This document shows positions 1-11,990 of a stretch of DNA of 64,000 nucleotides, piece after piece (the first letter of the stretch is position 1; every line of letters begins with the position of its first letter). The position numbers were made by a program, and so were the translations under genes. Source of the stretch: Diphasiastrum complanatum (lineage: Eukaryota; Streptophyta; Lycopodiopsida; Lycopodiales; Lycopodiaceae); contig CM055095.1 of assembly GCA_029204225.1 (NCBI GenBank), positions 19,617,450-19,681,449 of the forward strand, given 5' to 3'. Under the pieces are notes generated by a model, which was given only the letters and a program-made list of their open reading frames with translations, had not been told where the DNA came from and ran no database searches.

Positions 1-198
1 GATTTTGGATGTGAAATAGCACTCTTTGAAAAATATTCTCTCTTAGAGGATAACCAAGTTATAGGATTCTCAGTTATGAAAGTGTTGTGTACAAATCAGG
101 AGTTATCTGTAGAGATATGCTATGTAGCGAATCTTTGTGGGATCATTAAACCTTTTGTACAAACTTTTAATCCTGTGGATCTACAAAGTATTCCATGA
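1..198 (+). other. Open reading frame entering from the window edge, unrecognised
   Basis: Frame 1 is open from the first base to a TGA at 196-198 (about 65 codons) without an ATG at the edge. It contains segments such as DFGCEIALFEKYSLLEDNQV. I do not recognise a family. It may be the tail of a retroelement ORF, given the gypsy remnant downstream, but nothing in it proves that. Confidence 0.25.
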
Positions 199-975
199 AC
201 TAAGTTATTCACATGCATAAACTAGTTGTTGGTACATAGGCATATTGATGAGAATTGTGTTTGAAACAATTTCTCGCTAGGTTATAGTAATTTCTCATTG
301 AGAATTGCTTATTAACCTAGCATTGATTTAGAATCAGAATAAATGTGGTGTTTTGGTACCACACCTAGACATTTAAATATTTTCTAAATCCGATACAGCT
401 AATCAAGTCAGAAGCGTTACTTATGAGTGAGTTGTGGAAAATCAACAATAGTAATCTTACTTATGGATATTATTGCTGAGTTGTATTGCTTATAAGTCAC
501 ATAATTTATGAGTCATTTTGGATTCATTTACAGATGGGTGTGCATAGAATACACAAAAACTTTGGGACTTATCTTTTCTCGTTCGAAAAGTATGGAATGC
601 TATCCCGGAAAACTCAAGAAAATTGGATAGTTGTTGTTTGCCAAAAGTTAGAACTTCACGTAATGAGGTTCTAGAAAATCTTAAGTTATTCTAGATTAGA
701 ACTTGAGAGGAAAATCTAGACGTATTCTAGATTGGGACCCTAACTTTGGAATGACAATTTGTGCCATATCTAAAGTGAGGGCATTCTTGTGATTACAATC
801 CTTTTATAGACACCGTGTGTGAGTTGGAAAAGTTTGACACTTTTCAAATGGAAAGGACTTTTTGGAACAACTCATGTGTCATTTTAAGAATTGTAATACA
901 CTCTTATGAGATATGGTATGGTCTCGGAAATCTGGAGAGTTGGGATTGGTGAATCATAACTCAAATTCAAGGGAA
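199..975. other. No gene seen; degraded retroelement-like DNA
   Basis: Only short open frames occur here, none with a recognisable motif. The stretch lies just upstream of a decayed gypsy integrase and may belong to the same element. Confidence 0.3.
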
Positions 976-2110
976 TAATTAATTCATAGGAGAGGATTGT
1001 GCTCTTGGTAGATTACCCCGGAGGAATAAACAAGATAGTGGAATTTTGGTAATGATTGTCCATCTTACCAAATCGACTATGTTTATTCGGGTAAAGACCA
1101 GGCAATTAGAGTATCTATTTTGTCTTTATGGCTTACCAAAGTGACATTATGAACATTCACATTTTGAAGTTAACTGATCACTTTTGGTCGGCTGTATTTT
1201 GCTAAACTAGAGATGACTCTGAGCTTTAAAGTTCTTTGGATAATTGGTACTTGCCTAGGTGAGGTTATCATATTCTTTTGTTGAGTATGGGATGGAAATA
1301 TGATGAATTATGATTGATGAATCGTAGTTCAGATTCTAGTTATACTTGGTCATTTAAAAGAAGGATTACCCGCATGATCAAAAGATCGGATAAGATATGT
1401 ATTTATATTTTGATAGCAATCTCCTCAGAGAAGAAATTATCCTTGTTGGAGATTGAGTTATTATAAGCATTTGGCTACCAGTTATAGCCCGTTTATGCTT
1501 ATGTATGAATTTGAGCCTAGATCACCCATTACAATTGAGACTCGGTCGATCAAGTTTCAAAAAGTAGCGGATTTCCTACATGATATGCAAGAAATGCTAC
1601 GAATTGCATGTGAGAATGTCTTGAGTACCCAAGATGGGGACCGACTTTATGCAAGTCTGAAAAGATCACCGAGAGACTTCCAAATGGGAGATTGGGTATT
1701 TTTTAGAGTCCCAAAGGATTCGAGTGTAATGTGTACCGACAGGCATAATAAGGTGTCCCCTAGATATAGAGGACCGTTTAATATTTTGAAAAAGATCGAA
1801 TCCTGAGCTTACCAATTGGAACTCCTAGAATGATTGCAACTACATCCCATAATTGACATAAATGTCTCAAGAATAATCTACGTGGAGAAGAGCATCTTGG
1901 ATCTGGAGATCAATTGGACCTGTTGGATAAATTATTGGGTGTGTCTTGACCTAAATCCGGAAGGATCTTGGATATAGGAACTAAACAATTGAATAATCGT
2001 ATAGTTGCCAAGCATCTGGTTCAATGGAAGATCACATAGACTTTCTGTTAATAGGAAGGAAGCTTAAGGAGGAACTTTCCCAATTTTAAGTTCTAAGGAT
2101 CAAACTTGAA
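976..2110 (+). pseudogene. Ty3/gypsy integrase C-terminal half, decayed
   Basis: Frame fragments resemble plant Ty3/gypsy integrase. LTKSTMFIRVKTRQ (about 1063-1105) matches the core block usually read as LTKSAHFIPVK. LTDHFWSAVF (about 1163-1192) matches the block around the last catalytic region. The clean ORF at 1453-1806 carries DWVFFRVPKDSS and SPRYRGPFNILKKI, the GPY/F-type integrase C-terminal module. Frame continues weakly past a stop at 1804 into AYQLELLE-like sequence. Several stops and frame changes make it non-functional. It is followed directly by a polypurine tract and LTR start at 2125, as expected for the 3' end of a gypsy element. Confidence 0.75.
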
Positions 2111-2113
2111 TAA

Positions 2114-2590
2114 CGGGGGAAGGATGTCACGCCCATGATTGGTCTCGTTAGGGATCGGTAGACCAACAACCCATAAGTTAATTATGACTATAAGGGAATT
2201 GGGACCCTTATGTGTACATGGTCATATTAATGGTTGTAGGCCTAAACACTTGATGGTGGATTTGTATAGGTCTATCAGTGAGTCATTGGAGAACTAGATG
2301 ATGTGGCCCAGATAGGCTACAAAGGTGTCCAATGAGGTGTCACAGTGCACTACTAGTGGTGCATGGGCCTTGGAGGGTATAAGTATACCTATTGGGCTCT
2401 CACTAGTGTATGCTTGATAGCATGACCAGTGGCAGGATGCTGCTAGTGTGATGCCTCATTCCTCTCTGAGCGATTGATCCATAGCTTGGTTTTTCCACCA
2501 TCAGGTTCCCTTGTGTTGCTTGTGATTGGCATGCTTAGAATAGGATCCTTGGATTGAGGACTTTATAGATAGCGTCTAGAACCCAAGCCT
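2114..2590 (+). repeat. Polypurine tract and start of a Ty3/gypsy 3' LTR
   Basis: A purine run (gggggaagga, 2115-2124) abuts TGTCACGCCC at 2125, the usual PPT plus LTR start of plant gypsy elements. The pol remnant immediately upstream ends in the right orientation. The LTR end is not visible; I place it near 2590, where a new coding signal begins. No 5' LTR is in the window. Confidence 0.55.
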
Positions 2591-4326
2591 CACCGAACCA
2601 TAAACAAGCCAAACAGGCTATTAAGCCTTATATTGATACTACCAATGATCTATATTGGACACATGACGACTATCTTCTGGAGGCCATTACTGACCCTACT
2701 ATTTATGCTGCTGCTCAACTCCTCAATAATTTCGTGATGGTTGAGGACCTCAGGAAAGAGCGCATGTCCTCGTAGATTCTGCATAGAATAGTTGAGTCCC
2801 AAGTCAAGATATCCAAGGCCCCTCCTGAACCATATAACTGGTTCAAAACCATCTTCGGAGAACTCAAACAAGCTATTAAGAACAATACCAAGCAGCAGTT
2901 TGCTGTTGGCCAGTTATTGTCTCTCCTTGCCACCTCCCATCTTGACAATAAAGTCCATGGCTTCAGTATGGATTTTGTGCTCTCTATTTAGGAAGAGGCA
3001 CTGGCTGAATTATCACATTAGGCATCCAGTTCACATAGTCGACGTCGTGTATATTGCGAGATCGTTGTTCCAGACTTGCCTCCCACGACACATTGTCATA
3101 CTAGGCAATTCACCCTAGCTACGCTTTCACCCCCTACTGTAATTCGCGTTGAGCTACCCATTCCTCAATCCACTGATCAATCCCTCACCTCTGCTTCCTC
3201 ACAAGGTCAGATCTACCGTTCCAATCACAGCTGCCCAGCCCGTCTCTTCCCCATAGCTTCGAGTTATTTCGCCAAACACCCAATCTTTCATGGATATGTT
3301 CGATGATCCCAGCCCATTGGGCCCAGATGAGATTTTTGAAATGCCCAAAAGCCCAGGTCCCTTTGAACTCCAATCCCCTGAAAGAGAATTCGAACAGTTC
3401 CATGATACCACTATTGGATTTGATGTTACTTTTCAACTTACACTACAAGATCAAGTTGAAGCCACACCAGACACCATCAGGGTCGTTCATGTTGTATCGT
3501 CTCCAAAGCAGTTCGACGCCATAGTGCTAGAGGATTTTGAAGTAGATGATGTATTTGAAGAAGAAGAACCGTCCACACACCAAATCCAAGCCAGCACAAT
3601 TCCTATAGGCACTGCTCTTATTGCTCTTGTTGTTGTTGTTACGACCACCGTGGATTCTGGTGACACAATGGGTCTAGTTTCAAACCTTGTGCATGTGATT
3701 TAGACCATAATTAATGAAAAGAAAGACATGTCCAAGCACATAGCAGATTTGGAGACAGAGAACACACTGATTAGCCAAAAGGTTATTAAGTTAAATCGCG
3801 AGTTGAAGATTGCCAAACAATATGAGGCAAAATCTAAAATTGAGCTAAAAAAGGCCAACCAGTGTGCCCAACGACTAGAAGATTACGTGGCCAGCCTTCA
3901 GAATGCACTTTTAACAGCACAAGACAAAGTGGACAAAGTGGTCCAGGATTCAAAACAGTAAGTCTTGTTGCTGGCAGGTCAGTTGGACTTAGCAGAATTG
4001 AAACACGAACGACTTCAAGGTGAATTGGATGCAACCACCCTTGAACGCGATTCATATTTACAAACCCAAGTGTCTGATCACCCAGTCCCACCGGACGAGA
4101 TCAAATGCTTGTCTCGAAAAGTTGAAACCTATCGTATTGCACTAGCGGTGTTTCACGAGAAATTTGACAAACTCAAAAGGATGGCAACCACTGAACTGGG
4201 CAAGGCAAAGACAATTATCAAAGATTATGAGAAAGCAACTGCTCAAGTGTTGGAAGTCGGGCCACAAATCCTAGTTCCAGTCATGCCGCAATTCTCTCCT
4301 CAGCACCGATGCACTGCATTGAGTTA
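2585..4326 (+). pseudogene. Unrecognised coiled-coil protein gene, broken by stops
   Basis: Coding character is clear over about 1.7 kb but the frame is interrupted by several stops and shifts. Part 1 (2594-3240) includes WTHDDYLLEAITDPTIYAAA and KSHLDNK-like helical sequence. Part 2 (3290-3703) is acidic and Ser/Pro rich (LEDFEVDDVFEEEEP). Part 3 (3728-4326) is strongly alpha-helical and heptad-like, with IADLETENTLISQKVIKLNR and RLEDYVASLQNALLTAQDKV, separated by one TAA at 3959-3961 from LAELKHERLQGELDATTLER. No catalytic motif is visible. It could be a structural ORF of a retroelement (extra ORF or gag-like) or a captured host gene. It sits between a gypsy LTR and a copia fragment. Confidence 0.4.
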
Positions 4327-4860
4327 GTGCTTCAACTCTATACATCTATGGGAAATTTTACAAAGTCTATTCATTCTTATGCCTTTAGCACTTGGAATGG
4401 TCTAATTCTCGATACATTGTATCGATTATGGTAAATTTTGAGTATAATATCTTTCTGAATTGTCCTTTTTAACTAGATTTTCTTTCTTTTTTGTTTAATA
4501 TTTTTCAAATTTTTGCTCAAAAAATGTGTTTTTAAAGTCTAAGTTATCGGTTTTTCAAGAGTAAAAGCAAATATAAGGCTCAAGACAACTCTGCTTATGT
4601 CCAAAATTGCCCTCATGAGATTAGAAATAGCCCGGACACACAAATGTAACCTTCACTTTGAGGGAGGGACGTAGCTGTACAAGCTAAACATCAATAAGAG
4701 CTTGAAAAGTTAGCTCTACAACTCTCTGTTTGTGAAATCTATGTCTTACAAATCATGAAATTTCTAAAATATGTGAAAAGAAGTTTTTTTGACGAATCTT
4801 AGAGCAATCAGTAAATATTAGCATTAACAAACTAAGGATTTGGCTTATTATGGACATTAG
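4327..4860. other. No gene seen; AT-rich
   Basis: No frame of interest. A T-rich run at 4470-4530 and a purine stretch with gagggagggacg near 4660 could be a PPT, but no LTR partner was found. Confidence 0.3.
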
Positions 4861-4861
4861 T

Positions 4862-5193
4862 TGCATTGTTATAGACATTCAAAGGATGCTTCATCATCAC
4901 CATTAGAGACTTTCACATTTTGCTCCATAGGAGTATCTACTCCTTTACAATCTTTCATTTCAAACCTATCTAAGATAGAAGAAGCATATTTGGATTGACA
5001 AATAAAACTCAAATCTTTGCCTCTTGATACTTCCTAGTATGAAATGAAGAACACCAAGATCCACCATCTTGAACTCTTTAGACAATGCTATTTTCACGTC
5101 TTGTATACCATCATGATCATTTCCACTAAGGATAACGTCATCTACATACAAAATAAGAATGATGACTTTACCATCATTAAATCTTAAGTACAA
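4862..5193 (-). pseudogene. Ty1/copia reverse transcriptase fragment
   Basis: The minus strand reads VIILILYVDDVILSGNDHDG, containing the catalytic YVDD box, followed by KEFKMVDLGVLHFILG. After a frameshift near 5025 it resumes as a segment matching the SFICQSKYASSILDRF-type connection region, then PMEQNVK. Only about 110 residues of the domain survive. It is the same subfamily as the plus-strand copia fragment at 5590-6555. Confidence 0.8.
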
Positions 5194-5589
5194 AGAAGGA
5201 TCATAAGCACTTACAACAAAATTAATAGAAAATCAATGTTTCTCATCATTAACCTCACAATGGATCCATCATGGATCAAGTACACAATCATCATAATCTC
5301 TCTCTAGGCTACTTCCAACATGTGTGGGATAGCTCATTGTACTCATCCATATCCACTTTGGATAAGGTCTATCTAATTTGCCACATCATCCATTGGTGGT
5401 TAGTCTTGACCTTCTAGATTCCTACAATCTAGGAGGTAACTCCTACAATTTAGGAGATTTGACATTTGACTCAAATAAAATCTAAGTACAATGGATCTGA
5501 ATATTACAAGTGTCATTTCACACGTGTGGATCCCCATAGATACCAAACAAATTGCTTTAACAATTTGAAAATTGCTAAAATCTAACAGA
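5194..5589. other. Probable decayed LTR sequence
   Basis: No coding frame. The palindrome CACACGTGTG occurs at 5519-5528, the same motif found inside identified copia LTRs elsewhere in the window, so this is probably LTR debris. Ends cannot be fixed. Confidence 0.35.
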
Positions 5590-6555
5590 AGAAATTACTT
5601 GATTGCAAGTGGGTGCACAGATTGAAGTATAACCAAGATGGATCAATAAGTAAGCATAAAGCTAGGCTTGTAGAAAAAGGATTTTTACAAACCAAAGGTA
5701 TTGACTATGATGAAACTTTTGCTCTTGTGACTAAGCTTGTTACTATTAGATTGATCATAAGTCTTGCAACTACTATTTGATCATAAGTCAGCTTGATTTC
5801 ACAAATGCTTTCCTCAATGGACATTTGGAGGAAGAGATCTAGGAAAATCAAGGAAAATCGTGAAGGAAAGGTGTGTTTTTTGAAGAAGAGCCTTTATGGG
5901 ATCAAGCAAGCACCTAGAGCATGGTACTCTATGCTAAACTCTTTTCTTATTTCCTTCAACTTTGTGCTGAGTGCTTATGATCCATCATTGTACATAAGAT
6001 TTCATGATGTCAAGATCATTATTCTTGTATTTTATGTAGACGATATTATTTTGAGTGGTAGATGGAATAAGAGATGTAAAATTTGCATTCATGAAAGAGT
6101 TTAAAATGATAGATCTCGACCTACTAAGATTCAATCTAGAAATAGAAGTCATAAGAGGATGTGATTTGAGTTTCATTTGTCAATCTAAGTATGTTACATC
6201 CATCCTAGATAGATTTGGATTGAATAATTGTAAAGGCATTGAGACTCCAATGGAGAAACATGTAAAAGCATCTATTGATGGTGATGAAGCATCCTTTGAG
6301 GACATCACTTTATATAGAAGGCTTATAGGCTCCTTAATATATTTGACTATAACTAGACCTGATCTTAGTTATAGTGTTGGAAAGTTAAGCCAATTCATGC
6401 AAAGTCCTTTAGTTTCACATTGGAAGATGGCCAAAAGAGTTTTTAGATATATCTCATCAACTAAGAATTTTGGCATATCGTATAGAGGGACTAATCTTGG
6501 CTTAAGAGCCTATAGTGACTCGGATTTCGCAAGGTACAAAGTGGATAGAAAGTAA
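5590..6555 (+). pseudogene. Ty1/copia reverse transcriptase and RNase H fragment (C8)
   Basis: The series begins inside RT with CKWVHRLKYNQDGSISKHKA, DYDETFA and a disrupted palm I region. It continues with KKSLYGIKQAPRAWYSMLNS (5883-5942) and the catalytic box as FYVDDIILSG (6032-6060). After a frameshift near 6060 it goes through the connection domain (FICQSKYVTSILDRFGLNNC), RPDLSYSVGKLSQFMQS and the RNase H start (YSDSDFA), ending at a stop after DRK. Most of RNase H is gone. At least three frame breaks. A purine tract and LTR-like start follow at about 6601-6607. Confidence 0.85.
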
Positions 6556-6600
6556 ATAAGTGCATTTGCCAAAAGCATCATAATTTCCAAGGCTAGATTT

Positions 6601-7255
6601 GAGGAGTGTGAAAAATTGCCTATATTGGCAAATCTAGCCATGTAGTCTAATGTAAATTTTGTACATAAGTGGATTCCACACATGTAAGGGGCCAAGATGC
6701 CACATGGCAATCCACTCCTAATGTGGGTTAGGTCGATTCAAGAGTGATGGTTGTGTCTATTTGGTATAATACCCTACATTATAGGACCTATTCCTTGATT
6801 TGTGATGAGATTTTGACCAACCATCTACCTACCAAGCATGACTCTAGGAAATAGACTAGGGTTTCATTTTAGGGCAAAAAGGCTGAGTTAACTTTCTTAT
6901 TAAATGCTGGAAATTCACCTAAATTTACAAAGGAAGTCACTTTTGCTATGTATTCCAAGCTCCCATAGTCAGAAGATAGATTATTTTTGGAGCTCATTGG
7001 CAATCTCGAGTTTGTTCTCCATGTACATTGATTCTTTGTGATCCAAATGAAACCAAGACTTATTTTACTTTAAACATTGTCTACAGGCCGTACAACAGGT
7101 TGTTGTTCATAGATGCCAACTCGAATTTGTGTTAATGGTCAATGATTTGATTGTCAATGCTTATTGTTTGTCGAATTCCCAATCTAGATCAACTTTTTGA
7201 TGACTAATTTTTTTATAGATTGTAAAGAAAGTACACAATCACTCTTGTTATGGTC
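6601..7255 (+). repeat. Likely 3' LTR start of C8, then unassigned DNA
   Basis: gaggag followed by TGTGAAAAATTGCC at 6607 mimics the PPT-LTR junction of copia C1 (gagggag then TGTGAAAATTGTC). The LTR end is not identifiable. From about 6900 to 7255 I see nothing further. Confidence 0.45.
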
Positions 7256-9016
7256 CTAAAGTACTGTACTTTCACAACACAAAGTTCTATTCTTCCTCTC
7301 GGCCACTCCATTTTGTTGTGGTGTCCTTGGGCTTGTGTACTCTCTCTTGATCCCATGCTCATTACAAAAAGCCTTGAACTTGGTAGAAATATACTCACCA
7401 CCATTGTCACTCCTCAAGCACTTGATCTTTGTAGAAAATTGAACCTCCCTTGCAATCTTGAACTTGAAAAAGACATCAAACACCTCATATTTGCTCTTTA
7501 GTAGATAGACCCAACAAAATCTACTAAAATCATCAATGAAAGTCACATACATCTTAGCACCTATGATTTCTAATTGTAGTAACACCATGAATATCCGAAT
7601 GCATAAGTTGGAAAGGCTTACTTGATCTTGATGTAGATCTCTTATAAGGTAATCTATGTGATTTAGATAAAGCACATTTCTCACAAATATAATGCAAGCT
7701 TGTTAGAGATTTGGGAAGACCAAACAAAACTTCCCTCTTTGCCATCACCTCCAATGACTTGTATTTGAGATGCCCCATTCTCTTGTGCCACACCTCTTGT
7801 ATTGACTTTTGCTCTTTTGCCATACATCCAACTTGTTTAGCAACAACACAAGCATCAAGTTTGGAAAATTTACCTTGTCTTTTCCCTTTTGCAATCAATT
7901 CACCCTCTTGCTTCATCAAACAAGATCATCAACAAACTCCACCTTGAATCCCTTATCAAGTAATTGACTCACACTAGGAATGTTCTTAGTAATGGAAGGA
8001 ATGAACAAAACATCTTTCAAATTCACATTCCTATTAGTAGAAAGGAAAATAGGAATTGTGCCAATCCCTTTGATTGCACACTCACACCATCATTGGTCTT
8101 GTAGAGCACCTTCTTGTCACGTTCAAATGCCATCAAAGATGAGTAATACTCCTCATGATATGTCATATGTGATGTAGCTCCACTATGAATCCACTAAGGA
8201 TGAATATCTCCATGACTAGCCATTAAACAAGATGACATAACAAAAGCATCATTTGAGATTTGTTCATCAACACCATCTTCATCAATAGTAAGGTTGGTTT
8301 GCTTCTCACCTTGATCTCTCTTCTTCTTGTAGCAATCACTAGCAAAATGACCTTTGATTCCACAATAGAAGCACTTTAACTTTCTTCTTACCAACAAAAA
8401 AGGAAGGCCCACCTTGATCTTGACCCTTTGACCACTTGCCTTTGCCTTTTCAGTTGAATTTGCCTTTGATGAACATATTCTCCTCTCTGTCAACTTGAGA
8501 TGTAGATGTAGATCCACCTCTTGCTTGAAGCCTAAACTCCTCATTCACCAAAACTTCTTGCAAATCCACCATAACTTTGAACAATATTAGCATGATCATC
8601 CAACAAGCCATTAAGAACAACTTGAACAAGTTCTATCTCCTTAATGCTTTCATCAATACATGCTAGCTCATCATTGAATGCTTTATAACCCTCAAAACAA
8701 AAGCTTGAGCACTTTCATCCTTCTTTTGCATACAAGAAAAGATTTGTCTCCTTAGAGTTAGAACTCTAGATGTAGACTTAGATTCATAAACCTTCTTCAA
8801 GGTTTCCCAATTCATCTTGATGATGTGTAGAGCTTTCTTAGCTCTCTTATCATACAATTGATCTTGAAGAGCTAAAGGTCTATCCTCCTCACCTACAACA
8901 ATTTCCATCAACTCATTCAACTCCAATAAGGACTCCATCCTCACCTTCCAAGTAGAATAGTTGATTGAGGTAAGTCTATCATTGCCTTCCAACATGAAGC
9001 CACTTGTGGTTGCCAT
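7256..9016 (-). pseudogene. Ty1/copia gag-protease-integrase remnant (C5)
   Basis: Reading the minus strand from ATG at 9016: Gag starts MATTSGFMLEGNDRL and carries NYSTWKVRMESLLELNEL, the UBN2-type copia Gag signature. An internal frameshift near 8660 follows. The CCHC zinc knuckle is intact as CFYCGIKGHFASDC (about 8325-8370). Protease is unrecognisable. The pre-integrase HH-CC part reads EVWHKRMGHLKYKSLEVMAK and CEKCALSK. The integrase core has FIDDFSRFCWVYLLKSK, CLRSDNGGEY and TPQQNGVAERKNRTL, then stops abruptly at about 7265. RT and RNase H are absent. Close relative of C1 and C6 (same Gag start, same knuckle). Confidence 0.85.
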
Positions 9017-9239
9017 GTTGCAATGATTTAATCTTCTTTGAACTTGTTCCAATGCACTTAAACTCTGTTTTAGTAATATTGGGAGAATTTCTTGATTTTG
9101 GAACGAATAATTTTTTCTCTCTATCCTCTCCAGTACATGCTTGTGTGCTCGAACTTAAGTTCGGCAAAGGAGCATGTCCCTGATCATTCAAGATCCAATC
9201 CATGTCCCTGATCTTTGGTTACAATAAGGAGCAAACCAA

Positions 9240-9673
9240 CAATCCTGCCAATGTAGAAAAATTAGCATCTACATACAAAATGAGATGCAAACTCTAAGAG
9301 ATATTGATCAAACATGAACCAAAACATAAAATATGTTTGTTGTTCGTACAATTGCAGTACCCTACTGTATTTCACACGTGTGGAACCGAAAATATCAATA
9401 AATGATCTAGACGCAAGATTGCAAGATAACACCAAGATAGTGCACCAATGAGTAGTAGAACCCAAAGAGGACCATGTATAATGATGAAATGAGAGAGAGA
9501 AGAGAGAAGATGTGTCTCTCCACGAGTTACATCCTTTTATAGAGTTTCCAAACCCTATTTGGCCACTTGGCTTTCCCTCCAAAATGTGAACCCTACTATT
9601 TTTGGGTCTAGATTCAATGTACCCAAAGTTCAAATTTGAATCTCTCTCAAACTCGACTACCAACTTTCCCACA
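9240..9673 (-). repeat. LTR remnant of C5, same family as the C6 LTR
   Basis: The minus strand from 9673 begins TGTGGGAAAG and includes a block that matches the plus-strand LTR at 62276-62539 (both share gggtacattgaatctagac, aaagccaagtggccaaatag and aaaggatgtaactcgtggag). A CACACGTGTG palindrome lies at 9373-9382. The PBS-proximal end is not preserved. Confidence 0.65.
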
Positions 9674-10615
9674 CTTTCAAAAAGTGTTTATTGAATGTAT
9701 TTTAAACTAATATAATTTCAAAAAGTTTATCTCTAAGTCTAAAATGAGTTTTGGCCTCTTATTGACAATTTACCAAAATATGACTAAACTAGACTAAACT
9801 AGTTGAAATCTCTCACACATAAGTCTTTTTCAAGTTTGTGCGATTGAACTTAATTTTGAGCATAAGATCTCATAAAAGAAAAGAATGGGACTTGGGATTG
9901 TCCCGAAATTACTAAAACAGTGTTCTTAGCACTCTCTTGAAAATCAACAAGTGTAAAATCAGAGATCAAAACACTATTAGTTCATCAATGATCTTTAGCC
10001 AATTTGGATCACACATCTAAAATCATCACATCTAGAAATTGGATCATTTTCATAGGTGATGGAGCTATCTCTTGGACATCACTCTCTATCATTAGTAGTT
10101 TTTGTCTCCACATTCCAATGAGTGGTGTCAAAAATCGGCCATCTACAAGTGATTTGACCTAAAATGACTTTTAGATCACAAAGATTCAATCTCTATAGAA
10201 TACATCTATTTATAATAGCCTAAATGTCATTTAGCCACTTTCCCTAAATGGCAACTTCTAGGTCCTTAACCAAAAACTAGAATTACTAGTCCACATGCAA
10301 TGTACCAAAATTAGCCAATTGGAGTAGGTCCAAACATGACCTCATCCACTTATCTACTTGCCAAAAATAGTAATACGACTATTTAGGCACTTATTGACAA
10401 ATATGAAACTATCTCTAAGTTGAGATTTCATTTTGGCCTCCAAAAATGCCAAATAAAATGTCGAGACTAGTTGACAATTTTCACATGAATCAATTTGGCA
10501 TTATAGACTACGGTCACATGACTCGATTATCCAAATAGGAAGATTGAAATTTCAATACATGTTAAAGCTGCCTTGTAGTGCCTTGCAGGGAAGCAATCTT
10601 GACTTCCATTTAAAT
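9674..10615. other. No gene seen; likely retroelement debris
   Basis: No open frame with recognisable content. The text is similar in style to copia LTR and leader sequence (repeated tttggcc and aaatggc blocks), but no boundary can be drawn. Confidence 0.3.
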
Positions 10616-11430
10616 TAGACCATATTCATAAGTTTAGAGGTCTCTTAGACATAGTCCATAGTGATATTTGTGGTCCTATGGAAACTCCTAGGGAGAACAA
10701 GGTTCTTCATTACTTTTGTAAATGACTATTCTAGGAGAATTGTTGTGTATTTTATGGAAGCAACATCTGAAGCCTTAGATTATTTCAAGATCTATAAAGA
10801 GAATGCTGAGTTACATTTAGCAAAAAGATTAAAGCTATCTAGACTGACAATGGAGCATAATATAAATCCAATAAGTTTAAGGATTATTGTCAAACCTGCG
10901 AAATTGAGAGACAATTCACAACTTCATATTTCCTGTAGTCAAATGGTTTAGTTGACAGGAAAAACAAAACCTTAGTAGAAGCACAAAAGTGCATGTTGGC
11001 TCATGCATCTTTACCAAACTCATTTTGGGCCGAGGCTATAGAAATACCCATATTTGTTCAAACTAGGTGTTCTACTGAATCATTGATAAACCAAACACCT
11101 CATGAGGTATGGACTGGCTCAAAACCATCATTGAAAAATAGTAAGGTGTTCGATTGTACTGTTTTTGCTCAAATTTTGAAGGAAACTAGGAAGAAATTTG
11201 ATCCAAACAAAAAAAGATCAATTTATGTTGGCTATTCTTCACAAAACAAGGCACACAAATTATTCGACCCAACAACTTGTAAATTTTTTGTTAGCACAGA
11301 TCCTATGTCTATTGAAGATCGATTTAATGACATGAAAGGTAACAATCTAATTTTAGATGAATCTTTAAGTGCTCCTCTATATACTACGTTTGAAATTGAT
11401 TCTTTATTCCTATATCTTCAAATCGTCTAA
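10616..11430 (+). pseudogene. Ty1/copia integrase fragment
   Basis: Spread over frames, the sequence shows the integrase core start (DIVHSDICGP-like, then FITFVNDYSRR), a damaged DNGA-type block near 10850, and the open frame 10993-11430. That frame carries MLAHASLPNSFWAEAIEI, TPHEVWTGSKPSL and RKKFDPNKKRSIYVGYSSQN, the C-terminal part of copia integrase before RT. Frameshifts separate the blocks. It belongs to a different copia lineage from C1 (it is close to CLANAHLPTSFWAEAV-type elements). RT is not found downstream. Confidence 0.75.
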
Positions 11431-11578
11431 TATTGATTTTGATGAAGAACATAGAAATTAGCTACAAGAGCGAAATTGATTTCAACGGCCACCTAAACAT
11501 GTACTTCTCAAAAGGTCGACTTGACAAAGCATCCCACCAGTAAGATTTATTGATGAAACAATATGTAATGTTATGGAG

Positions 11579-11623
<45 letters not shown>

Positions 11624-11748
11624 CGTGCATCCGTGCATGGTGCGTGTGTGTGCATGGCATGTGTGCATGACATGTGTGTGCGTGCATGTGCATGTGTTTG
11701 TGTGTGTGTGTGCATGCATGCTTGTGTGTGCGTGTATGTGTGTGCGTG

Positions 11749-11784
<36 letters not shown>

Positions 11785-11820
11785 CGCGCACGCGCATGCA
11801 TGCGTGCGTGCGTGCGTGGG
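11579..11820. repeat. Compound TG microsatellite
   Basis: About 240 bp of (TG)n with interspersed gcgtgcatg, catgtgtg and gcgcgcac variants; uninterrupted (gt) runs lie at about 11581-11619 and 11750-11780. All long open frames here (Cys/Val or His/Thr repeats) are artefacts of the repeat. Alternating purine-pyrimidine DNA of this length can adopt Z-form. Confidence 0.95.
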
Positions 11821-11990
11821 GAGAGCTAGAATCTAAAAGTTTTTCATAATTTGTATCATTACAATCTACTTGAACCTATACCTTTTATTATTTTTTCATT
11901 TTGATATTATTTTATACTGTCTAATGTATTTTATTTTTGAACATTTTCAAAACTAAGATTTTCTTACAAATTGTGTATTGTGTTTGTTAG

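Noticed and set aside
11462-11849. Several overlapping open frames of His/Thr or Cys/Val repeats on both strands
   Set aside because: They are translations of the TG repeat in different frames, not genes.
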